Below are positions 24,521-33,075 of a DNA stretch of 35,497 nucleotides, piece by piece. Numbering within the stretch: position 1 is the first letter of the stretch; each line of letters opens with the position of its first letter. Source of the stretch: Candidatus Rokubacteria bacterium 13_2_20CM_69_15_1 (GTDB lineage Bacteria > Methylomirabilota > Methylomirabilia > Rokubacteriales > CSP1-6); the NCBI GenBank assembly GCA_001914535.1, contig MNCR01000068.1, positions 29,526-65,022 on the forward strand. The letters are read 5' to 3'. The notes under the pieces are model-generated. The model was given only the letters and a program-made list of their open reading frames with translations, was not told the origin of the DNA and made no database searches. A program made the translations under genes and the position numbers.

Positions 24521-26614
24521 GTGACGCATGGGCGGTTGCCGTTTTGCTTCGGGATCCACAACCATCAGCCGATCGGGAACTTCGACCACGTGCTCGCCGA
24601 GGCGACGGAGCGCGCCTACCACCCGTTTCTCGAGCGCCTGCAGGCGCGACCCGAGGTCCGGCTCACCGTTCACTGCACGGGGAGTCTCCTCGAGTGGCTG
24701 CGCGAGCGCTCGCCCCGCACCTTCGACCTGCTCGCGGCGCTCGCCGGCCGCCGACAGGTCGAGCTGCTGACGGGCGGGTTCTACGAGCCGATCCTCGCCG
24801 TTTTGCCCGATCACGACAAGTTCGGTCAGATCGAGCGGCTCACCGCGTTCCTCAAGACGCACTTCGGCGTGCGTCCGCGCGGGATGTGGCTCGCCGAGCG
24901 CGTGTGGGAGCCGCACCTGCCGCGCGTGCTCGCCGAGGCCGGCGTCGAGTACGTGCTCCTGGACGACAGCCACTTCGCGCTGGCCGGGCTCGACGCGGAC
25001 ACGCTCGGAGGCTACTACCTCACCGAGGACCAGGGCTTCCGGCTCCGGGTCTTCCCGATCAGCCAGCGGCTCCGCTACCTGATCCCGTTCGGGGAGGTCG
25101 AGGCGAGCCTCGAGTATCTGGCCGCGCGGCGCGGTCGCGTGCGAGCGGTGACGATGGTCGACGACGGCGAGAAGTTCGGCGCGTGGCCGGGCACGCACGC
25201 GCACGTGTACGAGAAGGGGTGGCTCGACCGGTTCTTCGACCGCCTGCTCGCGAGCGACTGGCTCGAGCTCACGACGCTCTCGGACGTCGTGGATCGGGTG
25301 GAAGCGACCGATCGCGTCTACCTGCCCACGGCCTCGTACCGGGAGATGGGCGAGTGGGCGCTCCCCGCGGGCGCTCAGCGAAGGCTCGGGCAGGCCAAGC
25401 ACGAGCTCGAGCAGCTCGGCGCCGGGGCCGAGTACGCCGACGTCCTCCGGGGTGGCTTCTGGCGCAACTTCCTGGCGAAGTACCCCGAGGTCGCGGACAC
25501 GTACTGGAAGATGCTTCGTCTGTCGCACGCCGTCCGCGCGGCGCTGGCGCGGGCCCCGCACGATCGGGATCTCGTCCAGGCGCAGATCGCGCTCTGGCGG
25601 GGCCAGGCGAACGACGCCTACTGGCACGGCGTCTTCGGCGGCTGCTACCTGCCCCACCTCCGCCGCGCCGTGAAGAGCGCGCTCCTCGAGTGCGAGCGCC
25701 GGCTCGCGGACTCGGGCGCCACCCCGATGCCCGTGTGGACGCGTGAGGACGGCAACGGCGACGGGTACCAGGAGGTCTACGTGAGGACGCGGGAGCTGGC
25801 GGTGACACTCAACCCGGCGCTCGGCGGCGCGATCACCGAGCTCGGCTACCTCACACGCGACCTCGACGTGGCGGACGTGCTGGCGCGCCGCCCGGAGGCC
25901 TATCACGCCGACGTCCGCGCGCGGAGCGAGCAGCCGGGCGCGCCGGCGCTCCGCACCATCCACGACGCGCCACCGCCCAAAGAAGCCGGCCTGGAGACGC
26001 TGCTCGCCTACGACGACGTCCGGCGCGGCTCGCTGCTAGAGGGTTGGTTCGACGCCGGGGCCTCGCCGCTCGACCCCGTGTCGCCCTGGGCGGCGGCCGC
26101 GCGCGCGTTCGCCACCGAGCCCCTCGCGTGCACGGTGGGCGCGGCGGATGGAGGCGTCGTCGTCACGTTCACCCGAGAGGTCCAGGCACCCGTGACGGTC
26201 GAGAAGACGGTGACCATCCGCGACGCGACCGTCCAGGTACGCTACCGGCTCGGTACCGCGGGTGCGACCACGATCAGCGGGAGGTGGGCGGTCCAGTTCA
26301 ACCTGGCGCTCACGGCGGGAGATGCGCCGGGGCGGTATCTGACGGCGCCCGGCCGCCCGTCGCTCGGCAGCACGGGACGCGAGCGGGGCGCGGGGGGGGT
26401 CACGCTGGTCGACGAATGGATCGGCGTGCGGGTACGTCTCGAGTGGGTGCCCGCCGCCGAGCTCGCGTGGGGCCCGGTCCAGACCGTGTCGGTGTCCGAG
26501 GCCGGCTACGAGCGGATCTATCAGGGAACCGCGCTCCTCGTCGTTTGGCCGGTCGAGCTCTCCGCGCGCGCGGGGCGTGAGCTCGGCGGTACGATCACGC
26601 TGGAAGGGCCGTGA
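24521..26614 (+). CDS. GH57 family 4-alpha-glucanotransferase / alpha-amylase
   Basis: This 697-residue glycoside hydrolase family 57 enzyme acts on alpha-1,4-glucans. All five GH57 regions are visible: HNHQP (13-17), GGFYEPIL (85-92), WLAERVWEP with presumed nucleophile E126, TMVDDGEKFG with the acid/base aspartate (D214 or D215), and SYREMGEWAL. The C-terminal ~270 residues form a beta-rich domain with an ETLAYDD-like segment typical of the Thermococcus litoralis 4-alpha-glucanotransferase group. There is no signal peptide, so it probably works on intracellular glycogen or maltodextrin. Transferase versus hydrolase activity cannot be settled by sequence. GTG 24521 follows rapZ by 6 bases, and its stop overlaps the next gene. 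Confidence 0.88.
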   Translation: MTHGRLPFCFGIHNHQPIGNFDHVLAEATERAYHPFLERLQARPEVRLTVHCTGSLLEWLRERSPRTFDLLAALAGRRQVELLTGGFYEPILAVLPDHDKFGQIERLTAFLKTHFGVRPRGMWLAERVWEPHLPRVLAEAGVEYVLLDDSHFALAGLDADTLGGYYLTEDQGFRLRVFPISQRLRYLIPFGEVEASLEYLAARRGRVRAVTMVDDGEKFGAWPGTHAHVYEKGWLDRFFDRLLASDWLELTTLSDVVDRVEATDRVYLPTASYREMGEWALPAGAQRRLGQAKHELEQLGAGAEYADVLRGGFWRNFLAKYPEVADTYWKMLRLSHAVRAALARAPHDRDLVQAQIALWRGQANDAYWHGVFGGCYLPHLRRAVKSALLECERRLADSGATPMPVWTREDGNGDGYQEVYVRTRELAVTLNPALGGAITELGYLTRDLDVADVLARRPEAYHADVRARSEQPGAPALRTIHDAPPPKEAGLETLLAYDDVRRGSLLEGWFDAGASPLDPVSPWAAAARAFATEPLACTVGAADGGVVVTFTREVQAPVTVEKTVTIRDATVQVRYRLGTAGATTISGRWAVQFNLALTAGDAPGRYLTAPGRPSLGSTGRERGAGGVTLVDEWIGVRVRLEWVPAAELAWGPVQTVSVSEAGYERIYQGTALLVVWPVELSARAGRELGGTITLEGP

Positions 26615-27651
26615 GCCTCGACAACCCGCGCGCCATCTCCGAAGCCGATCCCCACCGTGTGGCGGAGATCCTCGCCGCCTTTCCGGCGCAGTGTCGCGAG
26701 GCGCTCACGCTCCGCTGCGAGCCGCCCCTCCCACGGCGGCGGCCGCCGCTGGTCATCGTCGCCGGGATGGGGGGCTCGGCGGCGGGAGCCGACCTCCTCG
26801 CGGCCTCGAGCCTCGAAGAGCTCGACGTCCCGATCCTCGTCCACCGGGGCTACGGCCTCCCGGCGGCCGCGGGCAAGCACGCCCTCGTCGTTGCCCTGTC
26901 CTACTCCGGCGAGACGGCGGAGGTGTTGTCGGCCGCAGACGCGGCGCTCGCGCGCGGTGCCCCTCTCGTGACGCTCAGCGCGGGCGGGCGTCTCGGGGAG
27001 CTGGCGCGGTCGCGCCGCCTGCCGCACGTGCGGCTTCCCGGCGGGCTCATGCCGCGCATGGCGCTCGGCTACCTTTTCTTCGGCCTGGCGGGGGTCCTGA
27101 CCGACATCGACCTGGCCGTCGCGACCGAGGCGGAGCTCGCGGCGGCGGTGGCTCGCCTCGAGCCCCTGGCGCGCGAGCTTGCGCCGGCCCGCGCGGCACC
27201 AGGGAACGAGGCCAAGCGGCTCGCGCTGGCGATCGGCGACCGACTGCCGGTGATCTACGGCGGGCCCGCGACGGGGGCGGTCGCCTACCGCTGGAAGACG
27301 GACCTGGAGGAGAACGCGAAGCTCCTCGCCCTGGCCGGGGCCCTCCCCGAGATGAACCACAACGAGATCGAGGCGTGGCGCGGTCCGGCGGCACGCGATC
27401 GGCACGTCGTCTTCCTGCGCGAAGAGGGCGAGCCGCGTGAGATCGCCCGACGCTTCGCCGTGGTCCACGATCTGATCGGCCCCGTGGCGGGGGGCGTGAG
27501 CGAGTGCTGGGCGCGCGGGGCGGGGCGGGTGGCACGGCTCCTGGCGCTCGCGTACGTCGGCATGTGGGTGAGCTACTACGCGGCGCTCGCGCGCGGGGTG
27601 GACCCGTGGACAGTGGAGCTGCTCGACGAGGTGAAGCGGCGGCTCGCGTGA
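26611..27651 (+). CDS. Bifunctional phosphoglucose/phosphomannose isomerase
   Basis: This 346-residue SIS-domain isomerase belongs to the group first described in archaea that interconverts glucose-6-P, fructose-6-P and mannose-6-P. The first SIS domain has IVAGMGGSAAGADLL and VALSYSGETAEVL. The second has VIYGGPATGAVAYRWKTDLEENAK and the catalytic-glutamate and histidine segment PEMNHNEIEAW. It is not the larger classical Pgi. GTG 26611 overlaps the stop of the glucan enzyme, so glucan breakdown and entry of sugar phosphates into glycolysis or nucleotide-sugar synthesis look co-expressed. Confidence 0.88.
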   Translation: MSLDNPRAISEADPHRVAEILAAFPAQCREALTLRCEPPLPRRRPPLVIVAGMGGSAAGADLLAASSLEELDVPILVHRGYGLPAAAGKHALVVALSYSGETAEVLSAADAALARGAPLVTLSAGGRLGELARSRRLPHVRLPGGLMPRMALGYLFFGLAGVLTDIDLAVATEAELAAAVARLEPLARELAPARAAPGNEAKRLALAIGDRLPVIYGGPATGAVAYRWKTDLEENAKLLALAGALPEMNHNEIEAWRGPAARDRHVVFLREEGEPREIARRFAVVHDLIGPVAGGVSECWARGAGRVARLLALAYVGMWVSYYAALARGVDPWTVELLDEVKRRLA

Positions 27652-27669
27652 GGCTCGGCGCGGGGCTGG

Positions 27670-27698
27670 TTGAGGGGCACGGAGCGGCATGTTACAGT
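27670..27698 (+). promoter_or_regulatory. Promoter for metK
   Basis: TTGAGG (27670-27675), a 17-base spacer and TACAGT (27693-27698) form a good sigma70-like promoter. Transcription would start about 27705, leaving a ~26-base leader with a GGAGG Shine-Dalgarno (27721-27725). The leader is too short to hold a SAM riboswitch. Confidence 0.65.
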
Positions 27699-27730
27699 GA
27701 CGCAACTCGACCGGGTTGGCGGAGGATACG

Positions 27731-28882
27731 ATGGCGCGTGACGAATACCTGTTTACATCCGAGTCGGTGACCGAAGGTCACCCCGACAAGATCGCAGACC
27801 AGATCTCCGACGCGGTTCTGGACGCGATCATCGGCCAGAACCCGACCGGCCGTGTGGCATGCGAGAGCCTGCTCACGACCGGGCTCGTCGTCGTGGCAGG
27901 CGAGATTACGACCTCCTGTTACGTGGACATCCCGCGCATCGCGCGCGACACGATCCGCGACGTTGGCTACACTCGCGCCAAGTTCGGTTTCGACCACGAG
28001 ACGTGCGCGGTGATCACGGCGATCGACGAGCAGTCCGCGGATATCGCCATGGGTGTCGACGCGCTCGGCGCCGGTGACCAGGGGCTGATGTTCGGGTATG
28101 CGTGCACCGAGACGCCGGAGCTGATGCCGATGCCGATCATGCTCGCGCACAAGCTCGTCATGCGCCTGAGCGAGGTGCGGAAGAAGGGCATCCTCGACTA
28201 CCTGCGGCCCGACGGCAAGTCGCAGGTCACGGTCCGCTACGTCGACGGCACGCCGCGGGCGGTCGAGACGGTCGTCGTCTCGTGCCAGCACAGCCCCGAC
28301 GTCACCATCGAGCGGATCCGCGCGGACGTGGTCGAGCACGTGATCATCCCCACGATCCCGTCCGAGCTCCTCGACTCGAAGGCGTGCGTCTTCCATGTGA
28401 ATCCGACGGGCCGGTTCGTGACCGGCGGCCCGATGGGCGACACGGGTCTCACCGGGCGCAAGATCATCGTCGACACGTACGGTGGGTCGTGCCCGCACGG
28501 CGGCGGCGCGTTCTCGGGGAAGGACCCGACGAAGGTCGACCGGTCGGCGTGCTACATGGCGCGGCACGTCGCCAAGAACGTCGTCGCGGCGGGCCTCGCC
28601 ACGCGCGCGCAGGTGCAGGTCGCGTACGCGATCGGCGTCGCCGACCCCGTGTCGATCATGGTCGAGACGTTCGGGACGGGCAAGGTCACGAACGCGGTCC
28701 TCGAGAAGCTCGTCCGCCGTCACTTCGACTTCACCCCGGCCGGGATCATCAAGTACCTGAACCTGCGCCGGCCGATCTACAAGCAGACGGCGGCGTACGG
28801 ACATTTCGGACGCTCGGAGCCCGCGTTCACCTGGGAGCGGACCGATCGCGTGAAAGACCTGCGGGACGACGCGGGTATCTGA
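27731..28882 (+). CDS. metK: S-adenosylmethionine synthetase
   Basis: MetK makes S-adenosylmethionine from methionine and ATP. It has 383 residues with all family signatures: [13 protein letters not shown] at the N-terminus, the [12 protein letters not shown] hexapeptide-type motif, and the [17 protein letters not shown] phosphate-binding loop. An upstream in-frame TTG (27716) exists, but ATG 27731 is the better start. It has GGAGG 5 bases upstream and begins at the conserved [12 protein letters not shown] strong promoter lies just ahead. It is followed by a long palindrome and then ahcY, so SAM production and recycling of its demethylated product sit together. Confidence 0.97.
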   Translation: MARDEYLFTSESVTEGHPDKIADQISDAVLDAIIGQNPTGRVACESLLTTGLVVVAGEITTSCYVDIPRIARDTIRDVGYTRAKFGFDHETCAVITAIDEQSADIAMGVDALGAGDQGLMFGYACTETPELMPMPIMLAHKLVMRLSEVRKKGILDYLRPDGKSQVTVRYVDGTPRAVETVVVSCQHSPDVTIERIRADVVEHVIIPTIPSELLDSKACVFHVNPTGRFVTGGPMGDTGLTGRKIIVDTYGGSCPHGGGAFSGKDPTKVDRSACYMARHVAKNVVAAGLATRAQVQVAYAIGVADPVSIMVETFGTGKVTNAVLEKLVRRHFDFTPAGIIKYLNLRRPIYKQTAAYGHFGRSEPAFTWERTDRVKDLRDDAGI

Positions 28883-28944
28883 AATCGGAGGGGGCCTCTG
28901 ACCGACGGGCTCCGCCCTCTGGGGCCCCCTCCGAAGCCTTCCCC
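28882..28944 (+). terminator. Long GC-rich hairpin after metK (copy 2 of a repeated element)
   Basis: A perfect 12-bp stem (TCGGAGGGGGCC at 28885-28896 with 28923-28934) encloses 26 bases that can form a small inner GGGC/GCCC stem. No real U-run follows (AGCCTTCCCC). It may be a terminator, a transcript 3' end stabiliser or an attenuator before ahcY. It shares AAATCGG(G)AGGGGGC and trailing GCCTT(T)CCC with the hairpin at 6726-6803. Confidence 0.5.
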
Positions 28945-28955
28945 AGGATTCGATC

Positions 28956-28983
28956 GCGGCGGCAACGCCGCCGCTCGCAGCGG
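28956..28983 (+). other. Overlapping alternative hairpins in the metK-ahcY gap
   Basis: An 8-bp stem with a 3-base loop (28956-28974) overlaps a 5-bp stem CCGCT/AGCGG (28971-28983), so the two cannot form together. The 28883-29044 gap holds nothing else I can identify apart from the palindrome before it and an AAAGGA (29028-29033) ahead of ahcY. A regulatory role is speculative, since GC-rich DNA forms such stems by chance. Confidence 0.3.
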
Positions 28984-28996
28984 TGAACTCGCCTGA

Positions 28997-30304
<1,308 letters not shown>

Positions 30305-30306
30305 GA

Positions 30307-30324
30307 GCGTCCGCGCCAGGACGC
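30307..30324 (+). other. Hairpin covering the ribosome-binding site of the UPF0182 gene
   Basis: GCGTCC (30307-30312) pairs with GGACGC (30319-30324) around a 6-base loop. The AGGA Shine-Dalgarno-like bases (30318-30321) lie at and in the 3' arm, one base before the ATG at 30326. It could damp translation of the membrane protein relative to ahcY. Confidence 0.35.
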
Positions 30325-30325
30325 C

Positions 30326-33028
30326 ATGAATCGCGGCCAACCTGTCGTCCTGCTGCTGCTCCTGTTCCTGGCCCTGAGCCTCGTCGCCCAGTTCGTCCCG
30401 CTCTACACCGACTGGCTCTGGTTTCAGGAGGTCGGCTATACCGAGGTCTTTACCACCACGCTCGCCCTCCGCGGGTCACTCTTCGCAGGGCTGGCGGTCG
30501 GCGTCCTCATCTTCCTCTACGTCAACCTGACCTTCGCGGCGCGAACCGCCGCGCCCGACGTGATCTGGGAGCTCGAGGACCAGCTGGGCCTGCCGGGGCG
30601 GGTGGTGATCGAGCCGCTGATCCGCCGCTTCCTCCCGGTCGTGCTCCTCGCGATCTCGCTCGTGGCGGGGTTGCGCGCGACCGTCCACTGGGAGACGGTG
30701 CTCGGGTATCTCAACGCCGTCGAGTTCGGCCGGAGCGACCCGCTGTTCGGCCGCGACCTCGCGTTCTTCGTCTTCGTCCTTCCGTTCTGGCGGCTCGTGT
30801 ACGGCTGGGCGATCACGCTGATCATGAGCACGATCGTCCTGACGCTCGCCGTCTACGTCCTGCAGCGGAGCCTGGTCCTCACGACGCGCGGACCGCGCCT
30901 GGCGGCCGGCGCCCGGACGCATCTCTTGGCGCTCGGCGCGCTGGCGTTGGCCGTCAGGGCCGGCGGCTTCTGGCTCGACCGGTTCGAGGTGGTCTTCTCA
31001 CCCCGCGGGATCGTGTTCGGCGCCGCGTACACGGACACCTACGCCTCACTGCCGGCCCTCGGCGTGCTCGCGGTGGTCAGCGCCGTCGCCGCCGCGGCGT
31101 GTCTCGTACAGATCACCCGCGCCGGCCTCCGCCTCGTGGCGGGCGGCCTGATCGTCCTCGGCCTGGTCTGGGTGATTGGCCTCGGCATCTACCCCGCGCT
31201 GCTGCAGCGCTTCAGCGTGACGCCGAACGAGCTCGTCGCCGAGCGGCCGTTCATCGAGCACAACATCCGAATGACGCGCCAGGCGTACGGCCTCGACCGG
31301 ATCGAGGAGCGAAGCTTCCCGGCCGACGAGACCCTCGACGCCCGGGCCCTCGAGCGGAACGCACCGACGATCGAGAACATCAGGCTCTGGGACCACCGCC
31401 CGCTGCTGCGCACGTTCGGCCAGCTCCAGGAGATCCGCACCTACTACAAGTTCGTCGACGTCGACAACGACCGGTACTCGCTCAACGGCGAGTACAAACA
31501 GCTCATGCTCTCGAGTCGGGAGCTGTCGTACGCGCACCTCCAGTCGCGCATCTGGATCAACGAGCACCTGACCTTCACCCATGGCTACGGCGTCGTCGTC
31601 GGACCCGTGGCGCGAATCACGCCGGAGGGGCTGCCCGAGTTCCTGGTGAAGGACATCCCCCCACAGTCGAGCGGCGGCTTTCCGGCGATCACGCGCCCCG
31701 AGATCTACTTCGGCGAAGTGTCGAACGAGTACGCGCTGGTGCGCACGCGGCAGCAAGAGCTGAACTACCCGTCCGGCGACCAGAATGTCTACACGACGTA
31801 CAGTGGCACGGGCGGGATCCCGATCGGCGCCTTCGCTCGGAAGATCCTGTTCGCGATCCGGTTCGGCGAGATCAAGATCCTCCTCGCCAATGACCTCACC
31901 GCCGATAGCCGGATCATGATCTATCGCGCGGTCGTCCCACGCGTCCGCCAAATCGCGCCGTTCTTTCGATTCGATCGCGACCCGTACATGGTGGTCGCGG
32001 ACGACGGCCGTCTCGTGTGGATGCTCGACGGTTACACGACGACGGACCGCTACCCGTACTCGGACCCCGTCCCCGGCGTGGGCAACTACGTGCGCAACTC
32101 CGTGAAGGTGACGATCGACGCCTACCACGGAACCGTGCGGTTTTACCTCGCGGATCCGACCGACCCGATCGTGCGCGCCTATGGACGCGCGTTCCGCGGG
32201 CTATTCCAGCCGCTCGACGCGATGCCCGCGGACCTGCGCGCGCACATCCGCTACCCCGAAGACTTCTTCTCGATCCAGGCACGGAAATACGCCACGTACC
32301 ACATGAAGGACCCGCAGGTGTTCTACAACAAGGAGGACCTCTGGACCCTCCCGCGGCGGGCGGTCGAGGGACGCGAGCGGGACATGGAGCCGTACTACAC
32401 GATCATGCGGCTGCCGGGCGAGCGGAAAGAGGAGTTCATCCTGCTCACGCTCTACAACCCGAGCCGTCGCGACAACATGATCGCCTGGCTCGCCGCCCGC
32501 TCGGATCCGCCGAACTACGGCAAGCTGCTCGTCTATGACTTTCCGAAGCAGAAGCTGGTCTTCGGCCCGCGCCAGATCGACGCGCGGATCGATCAGGATC
32601 CGGTGATCTCGCAGCAGCTCTCGCTCTGGAACCAGCGCGGCTCCACGGTGATTCGCGGATCGCTGCTGGCGATCCCGCTCGATCAGTCACTGATCTACGT
32701 CCAGCCGCTCTATCTCGCCGCGTCGGAGCAGGGGGCTTTGCCCGAGCTCCGTCGCGTGATCGTCGCCCACGGCAACGCGATCGCGATGGAGCCGACGCTC
32801 CAGCAGTCGCTCGCACGGATCTTCGGCGGCCGCGCGCCGACTGCGGCGCGCGGGGCGGCGGCGCCCTCGGCGGCGCTCGACACGGCGGAGACGCGGCCTC
32901 TCGCGCAGCGGGCACTGGAGATCTGGAACCGCGCCCAGGACGCGCTGCGGCGAGGGGACTGGGCGAGCTACGGAACCGAGCAGAAGCGGCTGGAGGAGAC
33001 GCTCCGCGCCCTCGCGCAGTCCAAGTAG
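30326..33028 (+). CDS. UPF0182 family large membrane protein
   Basis: A 900-residue protein of the UPF0182/COG1615 family, whose function is not known. The N-terminal third has about seven hydrophobic segments (first one PVVLLLLLFLALSLVAQFVP), with the family's DWLWFQEVGYTEVFTT and FGRDLAFFVFVLPF sequences. The remaining ~600 residues are soluble and probably extracytoplasmic, with family blocks such as IENIRLWDHRPLL, TRPEIYFGE, YPSGDQNVYTTY and YPEDFFSIQ. The last ~60 residues are an alanine-rich linker and a basic amphipathic helix. It follows ahcY by 21 bases and converges on lptFG with a 47-base gap in which I see no clear terminator. Confidence 0.9.
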   Translation: MNRGQPVVLLLLLFLALSLVAQFVPLYTDWLWFQEVGYTEVFTTTLALRGSLFAGLAVGVLIFLYVNLTFAARTAAPDVIWELEDQLGLPGRVVIEPLIRRFLPVVLLAISLVAGLRATVHWETVLGYLNAVEFGRSDPLFGRDLAFFVFVLPFWRLVYGWAITLIMSTIVLTLAVYVLQRSLVLTTRGPRLAAGARTHLLALGALALAVRAGGFWLDRFEVVFSPRGIVFGAAYTDTYASLPALGVLAVVSAVAAAACLVQITRAGLRLVAGGLIVLGLVWVIGLGIYPALLQRFSVTPNELVAERPFIEHNIRMTRQAYGLDRIEERSFPADETLDARALERNAPTIENIRLWDHRPLLRTFGQLQEIRTYYKFVDVDNDRYSLNGEYKQLMLSSRELSYAHLQSRIWINEHLTFTHGYGVVVGPVARITPEGLPEFLVKDIPPQSSGGFPAITRPEIYFGEVSNEYALVRTRQQELNYPSGDQNVYTTYSGTGGIPIGAFARKILFAIRFGEIKILLANDLTADSRIMIYRAVVPRVRQIAPFFRFDRDPYMVVADDGRLVWMLDGYTTTDRYPYSDPVPGVGNYVRNSVKVTIDAYHGTVRFYLADPTDPIVRAYGRAFRGLFQPLDAMPADLRAHIRYPEDFFSIQARKYATYHMKDPQVFYNKEDLWTLPRRAVEGRERDMEPYYTIMRLPGERKEEFILLTLYNPSRRDNMIAWLAARSDPPNYGKLLVYDFPKQKLVFGPRQIDARIDQDPVISQQLSLWNQRGSTVIRGSLLAIPLDQSLIYVQPLYLAASEQGALPELRRVIVAHGNAIAMEPTLQQSLARIFGGRAPTAARGAAAPSAALDTAETRPLAQRALEIWNRAQDALRRGDWASYGTEQKRLEETLRALAQSK

Positions 33029-33075
33029 TCCCGCCGTCGACCGAATCCCTCGGCGAAGCCCTCCTGCGAGCGAAC

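Noticed and set aside
27699-27730. SAM riboswitch upstream of metK
   Set aside because: The leader implied by the promoter is only about 26 bases, too short for any known SAM riboswitch.
33029-33075. Bidirectional terminator between UPF0182 and lptFG
   Set aside because: The 47-base gap shows only a 3-bp CCG/CGG pairing and no T-run, so no terminator can be supported.
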